Origin: Streptomyces peucetius
Lineage (GTDB): Bacteria; Actinomycetota; Actinomycetes; Streptomycetales; Streptomycetaceae
Direction: 5' to 3'
Assembly (NCBI RefSeq): GCF_025854275.1
Contig: NZ_CP107567.1
Coordinates: 3,658,001 to 3,722,000, forward strand
Length of the DNA: 64,000 nt
Shown: piece after piece, positions 8,010 through 16,434 of the stretch
Position numbering within the stretch: the first letter of the stretch is position 1
Layout of the letters: each line of letters starts with the position of its first letter
Notes under the pieces: model-generated
What the model saw: only the letters and a program-made list of their open reading frames with translations
Told to the model about the DNA's origin: nothing
Databases searched by the model: none
Program-made: the position numbers and the translations under genes

Positions 8010-8801
8010 TCAGCGCTTGATGATCTGGTCGAGAGTCTCGGCCAGCGCGGCCTTGACCGCCTCGCGGTGGTGAAGAGCCACCGGTTCCGACTCGGGGTTC
8101 GGCCGCACGCCCCGGTCCGCGAAGAGGTGGAGCATGCGCAGCGTGCGCAGGCAGTTGGTGAGGTGCGGGGGGACCGGGGTCGGGATGTGGGCGGAGCCGA
8201 AGTTGGCGGCGATCGGCTCCAGCCATGCGGTCGCGTCGTACTCGCTCATGTCGGACCGGGTGAGCACCCGGGCGAGTGCCCTGGCCAGCCGGTCGTCTTC
8301 CAGTTGGCTCCATATGTGGCTGGTGGGCGCCGTCAGCCGCGCGGCGGCGAGGTCCAGCATCCGCACCGGATCCACCTCGGGATGGCAGCCGAACCTGTTG
8401 AGCAGGTCCGCGCCGTGCGCGACCGCGTGGAGCCAGCCAAGCTCCTCGTCATAGCCGCGCAGGTCCGTCTCGCTCGGGTACCACCGCTCGAAGGCGTCTA
8501 CCCAGTCGGCCTTGAAGTCTCCTCTGGTCACGAGCATGTCGAGCACCAGAGGGGCGAACGTGCGGGCCTGGATCTCCGGGTCGGCGAAGCGGGCGGCCAT
8601 CTCGTCCCCCAGCGCCAGCCGCCGGGGCTCGTCGATCACCCCGCGTTCTATCCAGGCCGAGAGGACGGAGTGAGGCGCTCCGTCCCGGATCTGCGGATCG
8701 GGATCCGCAAGGGCATCGGAGAGTATGCGCACCATACCTTCCATGGGGCGGTCGGCTGGCGGGGCGCAGTCAGCGGCTTCGATCTGGTTCCAGTTGATCA
8801 C
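8010..8801 (-). CDS. DUF2785 domain-containing protein
   Basis: About 263 residues, all-helical, matching the DUF2785 pattern: a start with DPDPQIRDGAPHSVLSAWIERG, a central GWLHAVAHGADLL and a C-terminal helical repeat region. It is likely a HEAT-like soluble protein, with no signal or membrane segment. The GTG at 8801 is chosen because it precedes the conserved part by a family-typical distance; the frame stays open 60 bases further upstream. It is convergent to nothing and divergent from the nitroreductase gene. Function unknown. Confidence 0.72.
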   Translation of the reverse strand: MINWNQIEAADCAPPADRPMEGMVRILSDALADPDPQIRDGAPHSVLSAWIERGVIDEPRRLALGDEMAARFADPEIQARTFAPLVLDMLVTRGDFKADWVDAFERWYPSETDLRGYDEELGWLHAVAHGADLLNRFGCHPEVDPVRMLDLAAARLTAPTSHIWSQLEDDRLARALARVLTRSDMSEYDATAWLEPIAANFGSAHIPTPVPPHLTNCLRTLRMLHLFADRGVRPNPESEPVALHHREAVKAALAETLDQIIKR

Positions 8802-8923
8802 GGCGCGCAGGATAACCCCGCACCACCCTGCCGCATTGCGAATAAGCCGAGGCCGGCACATCCACCTGTACGCGCTGGAGACGGTAGAGAGGTGGCTGCC
8901 GTTGAGCGAGAGGACGAGAAGAC

Positions 8924-9592
8924 GTGGATGTGTACGAAGCCGTGGACAGTCGCCGGGCTGTGCGGGCGTTCAGCGATAAGCCGGTACCCAAAGAAATACT
9001 CGAACGAGTGCTGGCTGCAGCGACGCGGGCTCCGTCCAGTGGAAACCTCCAGCCGTGGCACCTGTACGTCGTGACCGGCGAGCCCCTGGCTGAACTGAAG
9101 AGACGCGCGACGGCAAGGGCGCTGGCGGGAGATTCGGGCGATGAGCGGGAGTATCCGATGTACCCGGCCGGACTGGCCTCGCCGTACCTGGACCGCTTTT
9201 CCGCCGCGGCCGCTCAGCGGTACGAAGCGCTGGGAATCGAGCGCGATGACCCCGACAGACCCAGGAAGATCGCCGCCTTGAACTCGGAGGCGTTCGGGGC
9301 GCCGGTCGTCCAGTTCTGCTACCTCGACCGGACGATGGGGCCAGGACAGTGGGGGGGGGACGCGGGGATGTACTTGCAGACGGTCATGCTGTTGCTGAGG
9401 GCGGAAGGGTTGCACAGCTGCCCTCAGGTGATGTGGACGATGTACCGCAAGACCGTTGGCCGGACAGTCGGTGCCGGTGACGGGCTCGTACTGTTCTGCG
9501 GTGTCGCGGTGGGATTCGAGAAGACAGGAGTGCCACGACTGCGCACCGGGCGGGCGGCCGTGGCAGAGACAGTGCGCTTCGTCGGAGCCTGA
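8924..9592 (+). CDS. nitroreductase family protein (FMN-dependent)
   Basis: A 222-residue NAD(P)H:FMN oxidoreductase fold. The N-terminal SRRAVRAFSDKPV is the FMN phosphate-binding Arg/Ser motif, and APSSGNLQPWHLYVV (about 37-51) is the second flavin contact. The C-terminal VGFEKTG is in the usual position. It probably reduces nitro compounds or quinones. The GTG start has GAGAGGACGAG upstream. A run of eight G at about 9352-9359 lies inside the gene; the frame is intact here, but this is a slippage or sequencing-risk site. A 9-bp hairpin overlaps the stop codon. Confidence 0.88.
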   Translation: MDVYEAVDSRRAVRAFSDKPVPKEILERVLAAATRAPSSGNLQPWHLYVVTGEPLAELKRRATARALAGDSGDEREYPMYPAGLASPYLDRFSAAAAQRYEALGIERDDPDRPRKIAALNSEAFGAPVVQFCYLDRTMGPGQWGGDAGMYLQTVMLLLRAEGLHSCPQVMWTMYRKTVGRTVGAGDGLVLFCGVAVGFEKTGVPRLRTGRAAVAETVRFVGA

Positions 9593-9608
9593 CCGCATCG
9601 CGGTCAGG
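9588..9608 (+). terminator. hairpin terminator overlapping the nitroreductase stop
   Basis: Perfect 9-bp arms CCTGACCGC (9588-9596) and GCGGTCAGG (9600-9608) with a 3-base loop. The TGA stop codon lies in the left arm. Confidence 0.7.
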
Positions 9609-9733
9609 CAGCAGGGCCGGCAGCGGTCCAGGCTGGAGGGTGGTGAGCGTGTCGGCGGTGGCCCGGGCGGTCGCGACGACCGCCAGGCCGACCGGTGTCC
9701 GGAACGCCGCCGTGCACGACTGCTGTCCTCTGC

Positions 9734-10300
9734 TCAGTCCTGCGGTGAGGGGTCCGAAGCAAGCACCGCCTGGCAAGCCGACCAGGCCGGCCGGCTCAGC
9801 AGGTGGCGGAAACGAGTGAACAGGGCGAGGAGTTCAGCTCCCCACTTCTCGCGGAAGGAAGGGTCGATGCGGGCGAGGTCGAGTTCGTTGGCGGCAGACA
9901 GCTCGGCGAAGTCCCGGAGCATCCCCGGCTCGGGAATGCCGGCACGGCCGGTGAACCGGTCGTGGAAGAGGGCGTCGGCATCCGTGAGCGTCGGGTAGGT
10001 GGCCTTCCGGTCGCACGAGGCGTAGAGGTACACGATGGCTTCGGCCTCGGCGCCGATCACCGCTGCGAGTTCGGCGCGGCGGTCCGGCGGAAGCAATGCG
10101 GCGGGAAAGCCGTCCGTGCCGTAGAACGCATGGCACAGGCCCGCCAGCTGGAGGGCCGGTCGCGCGCCCCATACGGCGAGTTGCTCCTGGACTCGCTGGA
10201 GGTGCGCGAGGAGCGTCCCTCCGGGATGTGCGGTCGTCGCAGCACCGAACTCGCGCAGGAGAGCGACGGCCCGGTCGGCAGCGGCAGCGGAATCAAGCAT
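9734..10300 (-). CDS. HD-like (DUF6817-type) protein
   Basis: A 188-residue soluble protein. The segment HPGGTLLAHLQRVQEQLAVWG, then LQLAGLCHAFYGTDGFP, resembles HD-superfamily phosphohydrolases, with His residues in the first and third helices. The classic HD doublet is replaced by HA, so catalysis is uncertain. The ATG at 10300 has GGAAGGAT upstream. It is preceded by HxlR on the same strand. I know the family only as DUF6817-like; no substrate is assigned. Confidence 0.65.
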   Translation of the reverse strand: MLDSAAAADRAVALLREFGAATTAHPGGTLLAHLQRVQEQLAVWGARPALQLAGLCHAFYGTDGFPAALLPPDRRAELAAVIGAEAEAIVYLYASCDRKATYPTLTDADALFHDRFTGRAGIPEPGMLRDFAELSAANELDLARIDPSFREKWGAELLALFTRFRHLLSRPAWSACQAVLASDPSPQD

Positions 10301-10477
10301 CGGGGCGGGATCCTTCCCTTCGGCGGGCCTGGCCGGTCCGGGGCAGGACCGCGATAGCCACTTTTTTGTGGGTACTTGGCGGCGGACGGCAACCGGGCGA
10401 CCCTGGTGAGGGGCGGGCGCAGGGGCCGTCCGCACCTGGCGGAGAGGGGGCTCGGCAGTGGACTCGAAGACCGTGGG

Positions 10478-10828
10478 TCAGGAGGCCGTCCGGGCCTCGG
10501 CGAGCTTCTCGAGGCGCCGGTGGCCCCAGTCGGACAAGGGAGCCAGCGCCTCGGAGAGATCCCGGCCGAACGCGGTCAGGGAGTACACCGTCTTCAGCGG
10601 CAGCACGTCGTGCACCTCGCGGTGCACGAGCCCGTCGCTCTCCATCTCCCGCAGTGCCTGAGTCAGCACCTTCTCGCTGAGGCCCGGCAGCTGTCGGCGC
10701 AGCTCGCCGGGGCGGTGCGGGCCGGACTCCAGCAGCCAGAGCAGAGCGGTCTTCCACTTGCCGTCGATCACTGCGATCGCGGCGGTCACCCCACAGACGT
10801 TCAGGTCCCGGGCACGACTGCGTGTCAC
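10478..10828 (-). CDS. HxlR-type winged-helix regulator
   Basis: A 116-residue MarR-fold repressor of the HxlR family. It shows the characteristic CGVTAAIAVIDGKWKTALLWLL opening (Cys at residue 13), then the recognition helix LPGLSEKVLTQALREME and a wing (VHREVHDVLPLKTVYSLT). HxlR proteins usually sense electrophiles or oxidants and repress a divergent oxidoreductase gene, which fits the imine reductase starting 49 bp away. The GTG at 10828 was chosen because it is the in-frame start just before the conserved CGVTAAI block. Confidence 0.85.
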   Translation of the reverse strand: MTRSRARDLNVCGVTAAIAVIDGKWKTALLWLLESGPHRPGELRRQLPGLSEKVLTQALREMESDGLVHREVHDVLPLKTVYSLTAFGRDLSEALAPLSDWGHRRLEKLAEARTAS

Positions 10829-10838
10829 CTTCGCCTCA

Positions 10839-10868
10839 TTTCCATTCTTTTGCCATTGCTTCCAAGGG
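10839..10868. promoter_or_regulatory. direct repeat in the HxlR/imine-reductase divergent promoter
   Basis: TTCCATT and TTGCCATT lie 10-11 bp apart in the 49-bp gap. This short, A+T-richer stretch must contain both promoters and is the likely HxlR binding site. Suggested by position only. Confidence 0.35.
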
Positions 10869-10877
10869 AGTTGGACC

Positions 10878-11765
10878 ATGTCCACGAACACCGAACAGTC
10901 TGCCGTCACGGTGCTCGGCCTGGGGCCGATGGGCCGGTCGCTGGCCGGAGCGTTCCTCGACGCGGGAATGCGCACCACCGTCTGGAACCGGACACCCGGC
11001 AAGGACCGGGAGCCGGCCGCACGCGGCGCGGTCAGCGCCCGATCGGCAGAGGAGGCGGTCTCCGCGAGCGGGCTCATCGTGGTCTGCGTGGTGAACTACG
11101 ACGCATCGGACGCCATTCTGCGGCGCGAGGCGGTCACCGCCGCGCTCAAGGGCCGCACGGTGGTCAACCTGACCGCCGACACCCCCGAGCGCGCCCGCGA
11201 CACCTCCAAGTGGGCGGCCGAGCACGGCATCCGGTACCTGGACGGCGCGATCATGACGCCGACCACCACCATCGGAACCCCGGCCGGGGTGTTCCTCCAC
11301 AGCGGCCCGAAGGACCTGTACCTCGAGCACCGGCCAGTACTGGAGGCGCTGGGAGGCACCCACACGCACCTCGGGGAGGACATCGGCCGGGCGGCGGCCT
11401 ACGACATCGCGCTGCTCGACATCTTCTGGACCGCGATGGCGGGCTATGCGCACGCCCTGGCGGTGGCGCGGGCGGAGGGCATCTCCGCGCGTGAGCTGGC
11501 ACCGTTCGCGAAGGGGATCGGCGCGATCCTCCCGCCGCTCTTCGAAGAGACCGCGGAGGAGATGGACCAGGGCACCTTCTCCGGCGAGGGCAACCCGCTC
11601 ACGTCGGCGGTCTCGTCCATGGCCCACATCGTCCACACATCCGAGGCCCACGGCATCGACGCGGGCGTGATGCGCGCGGCGGAGGGCCAGGCACGGCGCG
11701 CGATCGGGCGCGGTCACGGCGCCGACGGGTTCATCCGGATCGCCGAGTTCCTCGGCCGCCGCTGA
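10878..11765 (+). CDS. imine reductase / NADPH-dependent beta-hydroxyacid dehydrogenase-like oxidoreductase
   Basis: A 295-residue enzyme of the 6-phosphogluconate-dehydrogenase-like superfamily. The Rossmann motif GLGPMG (14-19) binds NADPH with WNRTPGK as the 2'-phosphate loop. The C-terminal helical half has GRAAAYDIALLDIFW, typical of bacterial imine reductases. The catalytic Lys of beta-hydroxyacid dehydrogenases is not seen at the usual place, which supports the IRED assignment. AAGGGAG precedes the ATG. Paired divergently with HxlR; the physiological imine or ketone is unknown. Confidence 0.82.
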   Translation: MSTNTEQSAVTVLGLGPMGRSLAGAFLDAGMRTTVWNRTPGKDREPAARGAVSARSAEEAVSASGLIVVCVVNYDASDAILRREAVTAALKGRTVVNLTADTPERARDTSKWAAEHGIRYLDGAIMTPTTTIGTPAGVFLHSGPKDLYLEHRPVLEALGGTHTHLGEDIGRAAAYDIALLDIFWTAMAGYAHALAVARAEGISARELAPFAKGIGAILPPLFEETAEEMDQGTFSGEGNPLTSAVSSMAHIVHTSEAHGIDAGVMRAAEGQARRAIGRGHGADGFIRIAEFLGRR

Positions 11766-11805
11766 CCGCCTGCGCGGCACGTCGGCGGCTCGGTAGCGTG
11801 CACCC

Positions 11806-12780
11806 GTGAGCGGGGACACGAACGGCGCGGGGACCGAGGAATCGGGCTGGGACGCGACCCGGTCCTGGGTGGAGAAGCAGCTCGGCGCGGGTGAGCACAT
11901 CGCGGGCGTCGAGCGGCTTCTCGGCGGCTGGACATCGACGATGCGGCGGCTGAGCACCGCGGGGCCGGCCGGCACGGGGCGCACGCTGGTGCTGCGTTCG
12001 TTCGTCAAGCCCTTCTATCTCCGGCATGCGGCTGGGCTGCTCACCCGCGAGGCGGACATCCTGCGCCTGCTCGGACCGACGGACGTACCCGTGGCGGAGC
12101 TGCGGGCCGTCGACGCGAGCGGCGAGCACTGCGACCACCCGTCGCTTCTGATGAGCCTGCTGCCGGGGCGGATACGGCTGGACGAGGACGGTGCCGGCCA
12201 CCGGTCCGCCCTGCTCGCACGCGAGTTGGTGCGCATCCACCGGCTGCGCGTGCCGGAGGCGGACCGGCCCCGGGCCTACCAGGCGTGGACCGCCCCCGAG
12301 CGGGTCCGCGTGCCCGGGGCGACGGACCGGCCGGAGGTGTGGCGGCACGCGGTCGACATCATCCGCCAGGACCCTCCCCGCCACGAAAGCTGCTTCCTGC
12401 ACCGGGACTTCCACCCGGGGAACGTGCTGTTCACCGGGGACGCGGACGGCCTGCGCATCAGCGGGGTCGTCGACTGGGTGGAGACGTCATGGGGCCCGGC
12501 CGACCTCGACGTGGCCCACTGCTCGACCGCGCTCGCCCTGCTGCACGGCCCGGACGAGGGCATGCGCTTCGCGGACCGGTACGCCGCCGAGGGCGGCCGG
12601 CTGTCCCAGGACCCGGCCGCCCACCTCTACTGGCGCATGCTCGACGTGCTCGCCTTCGCCCCGGACGCGGAGAAGGTCGCCGTCCCGTGGCGGGAGTCGG
12701 GCCGTACCGACCTGACCGCCCCGCTGCTCGGCCGGCGCCTCGAGGAGTACCTCGAGGCCCTGCTCCGCCGCTACTGCTGA
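11806..12780 (+). CDS. aminoglycoside phosphotransferase-fold kinase (APH family)
   Basis: A 324-residue small-molecule kinase of the APH/choline-kinase superfamily. The catalytic loop HRDFHPGNVLF sits around residue 200 (Asp as base, Asn as metal ligand). Metal-binding VVDWVETSWGPADLDVA follows about 20 residues later. The N-terminal lobe has LLGGWTSTMRRL in place of a classic glycine loop. GTG start at 11806. The 3' end overlaps the convergent aldo/keto reductase by 10 bp. It is not enough to predict antibiotic resistance. Confidence 0.85.
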   Translation: MSGDTNGAGTEESGWDATRSWVEKQLGAGEHIAGVERLLGGWTSTMRRLSTAGPAGTGRTLVLRSFVKPFYLRHAAGLLTREADILRLLGPTDVPVAELRAVDASGEHCDHPSLLMSLLPGRIRLDEDGAGHRSALLARELVRIHRLRVPEADRPRAYQAWTAPERVRVPGATDRPEVWRHAVDIIRQDPPRHESCFLHRDFHPGNVLFTGDADGLRISGVVDWVETSWGPADLDVAHCSTALALLHGPDEGMRFADRYAAEGGRLSQDPAAHLYWRMLDVLAFAPDAEKVAVPWRESGRTDLTAPLLGRRLEEYLEALLRRYC

Positions 12781-13673
12781 GACGACCCGCCGGCCGACGC
12801 CAGCAGTGCCGTCTCGTCGTCAGAGAGCCGCAGGGCACCGGCCGCCACGTTGTCGGCCAGGTGGTCCGGGTCGCCGGTGCCCGGGATCGCCAGCACGTGC
12901 GGGCCGCGCCGCAGCGTCCAGGCGAGCCGGATCTGCGCGGGGCTCGCGCCGTGCGCACGGGCGACGGCGAGGACCTCGTCGCTTTCCGTACCGCTCGCAC
13001 CGGCCTCGCGGCCCGCGCCCGCGATCGCGAAGAACGGTACGAACGCCACGCCCTGTTCACCGCAGGCGTCCAGGAACGCGTTGTGCTCGGGCGAGGCTCC
13101 CACCCCGAACGGGTTCTGCACGCACACCACCGGCGCGATAACCTGTGCCTCCGCGAGGTGCTGGGGCCTGACGTGGGAGATGCCCAGGTGCCGGACGAGT
13201 CCGGCGTCCCTCAGCTCGGCGAGGGCCCCGAAGTGCTCGGCGAGGGAGGCGTCCGCCATGCTGCGCGGCATACGGAGGTTCACCACGTCGAGGTGGTCGC
13301 GGCCGAGCTGCCGCAGGTTCTCCTCGACCTGGCCGCGCAGCTGTTCCGGCCTGGCCCACCACCACTCCCCCGAGGTGTCGCGGCCCGGCCAGACCTTGGT
13401 GGTGATGACGAGATCGTCCGGGTACGGCGCGAGCGCCCGGTTGATCAGCTCGTTCGCGGAGCGCGTCGACGAGAAGTAGAACGCGGCGGTGTCGATGTGG
13501 TTCACCCCGAGCTCGACCGCCCGCCGCAGCACCGCGATCGCCCGGTCCCGGTCGCTCGGGCTGCCGTCCGCGTTCCCCGTGAGCCGCATCGCACCGAACC
13601 CGATCCGGTTGACCGTCAGGTCCCCCAGCTTCCAACTGCCCGCCGCAGCCGCGTCGATCGTCGTTGAAGTCAT
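12771..13673 (-). CDS. aldo/keto reductase
   Basis: A 300-residue (beta/alpha)8 NADPH-dependent carbonyl reductase. Catalytic Asp and Tyr lie in HIDTAAFYFSSTRSANELI, the Lys is in VITTKVWPG, and the cofactor site includes RLAWTLRRGPHVLAIPGTGDPDHL. The ATG at 13673 overlaps the stop of the upstream HelR-like gene as ATGA, so the two are translationally coupled. This is an odd pairing for an RNA polymerase-associated motor. Confidence 0.9.
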   Translation of the reverse strand: MTSTTIDAAAAGSWKLGDLTVNRIGFGAMRLTGNADGSPSDRDRAIAVLRRAVELGVNHIDTAAFYFSSTRSANELINRALAPYPDDLVITTKVWPGRDTSGEWWWARPEQLRGQVEENLRQLGRDHLDVVNLRMPRSMADASLAEHFGALAELRDAGLVRHLGISHVRPQHLAEAQVIAPVVCVQNPFGVGASPEHNAFLDACGEQGVAFVPFFAIAGAGREAGASGTESDEVLAVARAHGASPAQIRLAWTLRRGPHVLAIPGTGDPDHLADNVAAGALRLSDDETALLASAGGSSQQ

Positions 13674-15736
13674 TCCCGGAAGTCTGGCACGTGCCCCGTC
13701 CGCGTCGCGCCGTCCGACGTCCCCGGGCGGGCGCAGCCCCGCAGTTCCGGCGGCAGCGGTCGGCTGTGGAGCACGTCGAGACGGGAGACCGCGCGGGTGA
13801 GCACCACGTACAGACGGTGCAGTCCGCGCGTCTCCGCCTCGGCGATCGCGGCGGGTTCGGTGACGACGACGTGGTCGTACTCGAGGCCCTTGGCGAGCGT
13901 CGCGGGCACGACGGCGACCCGGCCGCCGTCGTCGCCTCCGGGGCCGGGACCGAGCGCGGCGCGCAGGCGGCCGGTGTCCTGGTCCGCGGCGATGACGGCG
14001 ATCGAGCCCTCGCTCTTCAGGGCCTCGCGTACCGCGTCGGCCGTGGCGGCGGCGATGTCGTCGACCCGGCGCACCGTCAACTCGCCGTCCGTGCGCAGCG
14101 ACCGGGCGGGCGGCACGGTGACGCCCAGCGCGCCGACGAGGCGGTCGGCGTACTCGATGACGGCCGCCGGGACGCGGTAGCCGGTGGTCAGCGCGACCAC
14201 GTCCGCCTCTGCCTTGCCGAGGTGCGCGAGCTGTTCGCGCCAGTTGCGGGCGGCCCACGGCGTGGTGCCCTGGGCCAGGTCGCCGAGGACGGTGAGGGAA
14301 CCGAAGTCCGCCCGGCGTGCGACGGCACGGCACTGCATCGGCGACAGGTCCTGGGCCTCGTCGACGACGATGTGGGCGTAGCCCGCGGGGCGTTCGATCA
14401 GTCCGGCGAGCTCGTCGAGGAGGACGAGATCGGCCGCGGACCACTTCGCGGACCGGTACGAGCGCGGCGGCCCGGCCCATCGGATCGCCTCCCGTTCGTC
14501 CGGGGCGAGGAGCGGATCGCTGGGGTCGGTGAGCAGCTCTGCCAGCACCTCCTCGGGCCGGGTCCTCGGCCACACGGCGTCAACGAACGCGCCGACCGCG
14601 CGTGATCTGCCGATGCGCTGCGCCCAGGCGTCGCTCCTCGGCCCGGCCCGCCGCTCCGCTTGTAGTTGTACGGCCCGTACGACGCGGCTGCGGACCCGTT
14701 CGCGGCCGACGGCGTACGGCGGCGCCTCCTCGCGCACCTTCGCGACGATCCGCTCCAGCTCGTCGAGCGGCACCCGCCACCGGTACGAACCGTCGGGCAC
14801 GGCGACCGGTTCGGCCGGCGGCCGCACCCGGGCGTGCAGGGCGCGGCGCAGTACGGCCGCCATGCGGATGTCGTGCTTGACGACCGCCGCGGCCTCGGAG
14901 TCGTGGGCACGGATGTCGTGGCGGGCGATCTCGTCCTCGACGGTGGACTGGCGGACGCCGGTCTCCCCGAGGGCCGGGAGCACTTCGGAGATGTAGGACA
15001 GGAACGTCCGGTTGGGACCGAGGATCAGCAGCCCGCCGTGCCCCAGGCGCTGCGGATACGTGTAGAGCAGATACGCGGCCCGGTGCAGGCCGACGGCGGT
15101 CTTGCCGGTGCCGGGGGCGCCCTGCACGCAGACGGTGCCGGCCGGTTCGGCGCGTACGAGGTGGTCCTGTTCGGGTTGGATGGTGGCGGCGATGTCGCGC
15201 ATCGGGCCGATGCGGGGCCGCTCGATCTCGTCCGCGACGATCGCGCTCGTGCCGGTGGTCTCGCCCCGGCCCAGCCGTTCGTCCTCCAGGCTCGTCAGAT
15301 CGGCCGGGTCGCCCTTGCCGAAGGGCGCCCAGCCGAACCGCCGGCGTACCGCGATGCCCTGCGGGTCACCGGCGCTCGCCTGGTAGAAGGCGCGCGCGAC
15401 GGGGGCGCGCCAGTCGACGACGAGCGGGGGGTCGGCGGGGTGGCGGCTGACGCGGCGGCGGCCGAGGTGGTGGCTCCGGCCGTCCTCGTGGTCGAGGCGG
15501 CCGAAGAACAGCGGGCCCGGCGGCTGCTCGCGCAGTTCCTTGGCGTCGCTGCGGAACCGGTACCCGAGGGCTTCGGCGTCGGCGCCGGACGCGGAGACGT
15601 CGGCCCCGGTGGCGACACGGTGGTCCGCGGCGGCCAGCATCTCCGCCAGGGCGGCGCGGCAGGCTTCGTGGAAGGCGCGTTCCTGCTCGAGGGCATGGCT
15701 GAGGTCAAGTTTGAGGTCATGGTTCGGTGACGTCAT
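13670..15736 (-). CDS. helR: HelR/HelD-type RNA polymerase recycling ATPase
   Basis: A 688-residue UvrD-like superfamily 1 ATPase of the HelD clade. The N-terminal helical arm (about 1-60) would enter RNA polymerase. The early VVDWRAPVARAFYQA segment is typical of HelD proteins. Walker A is GAPGTGKT (206-213), motif II VVDEAQDLS lies near residue 450, and TTGYRVP and KGLEYDHVVV are motifs IV and V. Established knowledge: HelR displaces rifamycin from stalled RNA polymerase. No rifamycin-associated element was recognised upstream, so inducibility is uncertain. Annotated alternatively as an AAA ATPase. Confidence 0.8.
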   Translation of the reverse strand: MTSPNHDLKLDLSHALEQERAFHEACRAALAEMLAAADHRVATGADVSASGADAEALGYRFRSDAKELREQPPGPLFFGRLDHEDGRSHHLGRRRVSRHPADPPLVVDWRAPVARAFYQASAGDPQGIAVRRRFGWAPFGKGDPADLTSLEDERLGRGETTGTSAIVADEIERPRIGPMRDIAATIQPEQDHLVRAEPAGTVCVQGAPGTGKTAVGLHRAAYLLYTYPQRLGHGGLLILGPNRTFLSYISEVLPALGETGVRQSTVEDEIARHDIRAHDSEAAAVVKHDIRMAAVLRRALHARVRPPAEPVAVPDGSYRWRVPLDELERIVAKVREEAPPYAVGRERVRSRVVRAVQLQAERRAGPRSDAWAQRIGRSRAVGAFVDAVWPRTRPEEVLAELLTDPSDPLLAPDEREAIRWAGPPRSYRSAKWSAADLVLLDELAGLIERPAGYAHIVVDEAQDLSPMQCRAVARRADFGSLTVLGDLAQGTTPWAARNWREQLAHLGKAEADVVALTTGYRVPAAVIEYADRLVGALGVTVPPARSLRTDGELTVRRVDDIAAATADAVREALKSEGSIAVIAADQDTGRLRAALGPGPGGDDGGRVAVVPATLAKGLEYDHVVVTEPAAIAEAETRGLHRLYVVLTRAVSRLDVLHSRPLPPELRGCARPGTSDGATRTGHVPDFRE

Positions 15737-15798
15737 TCCCGCGAGAATAACGCAACCGAGTCACATTAGTTCCTCAGTTCTACCTTCAGGTTCCCACT

Positions 15799-16434
15799 TC
15801 AGCCGATCCCTTCGCGCAGTTGCGCGAAGGCCAGCTCCGCCGCCGAGACCGCGTCCCGTTCCACGTCCTCGGCCCGTTCGCCCGCCGCGATGCGCCGCCA
15901 GTTCTCCTCCGCGAGGACGCGCTGCACGGCCACGATCTGACCCGCCGCGAGCCGCGCGGCGAGCCCCTCCACCCCCGCCCCGCGCAGCGCCTCTGCCAGT
16001 GCCCGCTCGGACCTGCCCTGGTAGGCGTGGAGCCGCGCCACCAGGCTCGGTGTCCCGTAGAGCAGCCGGTGGAAGGCGAGTACACCCGGCTCGTCGTTCA
16101 GCCCGGTCACCGGGTCGCGTCGCGACAGTCCGTCGAGGTAGTGGCGGCGCAGGGCCTCCAGCGGCGCGACATCGGCCGGCCGGGCGGCGACCACGCGCGC
16201 GGCCTCGTCCTCGTGGTCGGCGAACCGGTGCAGTGCCAGGTCCTCCTTGGCGGGGAAGTACCGGAACAGGGTCGGCTTCGAGACGTCCGCCGCCGCCGCG
16301 ACCTCGGCGACGGACACGGCGTCGAAGCCTCGCTCGAGGAAGAGTGCGATCGCGGCGTCCGAGATCGCCCGGTACGTGAGGCGCTTCTTGCGCTCCCGCA
16401 GCCCCATCTCCCCGCTCATGTTCTCGCCGCTCAT
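15799..16434 (-). CDS. TetR/AcrR-family regulator (second of a coupled pair)
   Basis: A 211-residue TetR repressor. The HTH covers about residues 20-66 (ERGFDAVSVAEVAAAADVSKPTLFRYFPAKEDL), followed by an all-helical ligand domain. Its ATG overlaps the stop of the upstream TetR gene by ATGA (16431-16434), so both regulators are coexpressed. Ligand unknown. Confidence 0.88.
   Translation of the reverse strand: MSGENMSGEMGLRERKKRLTYRAISDAAIALFLERGFDAVSVAEVAAAADVSKPTLFRYFPAKEDLALHRFADHEDEAARVVAARPADVAPLEALRRHYLDGLSRRDPVTGLNDEPGVLAFHRLLYGTPSLVARLHAYQGRSERALAEALRGAGVEGLAARLAAGQIVAVQRVLAEENWRRIAAGERAEDVERDAVSAAELAFAQLREGIG

Noticed and set aside
9352..9359. Frameshift or phase variation at the G8 tract in the nitroreductase gene
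   Set aside because: The reading frame is intact and the protein is full length; only a risk site.
10361..10366. T6 run as a terminator for the HxlR gene
   Set aside because: Only a 4-bp stem around the run and it lies over 110 bp past the stop; more likely part of the promoter of the HD-like gene.
13797..14605. Plus-strand frames inside the HelR-like gene
   Set aside because: No domain, no ribosome site, composition of antisense shadow.
15737..15798. Rifamycin-associated element upstream of the HelR-like gene
   Set aside because: No suitable palindrome seen in the 60-bp gap.
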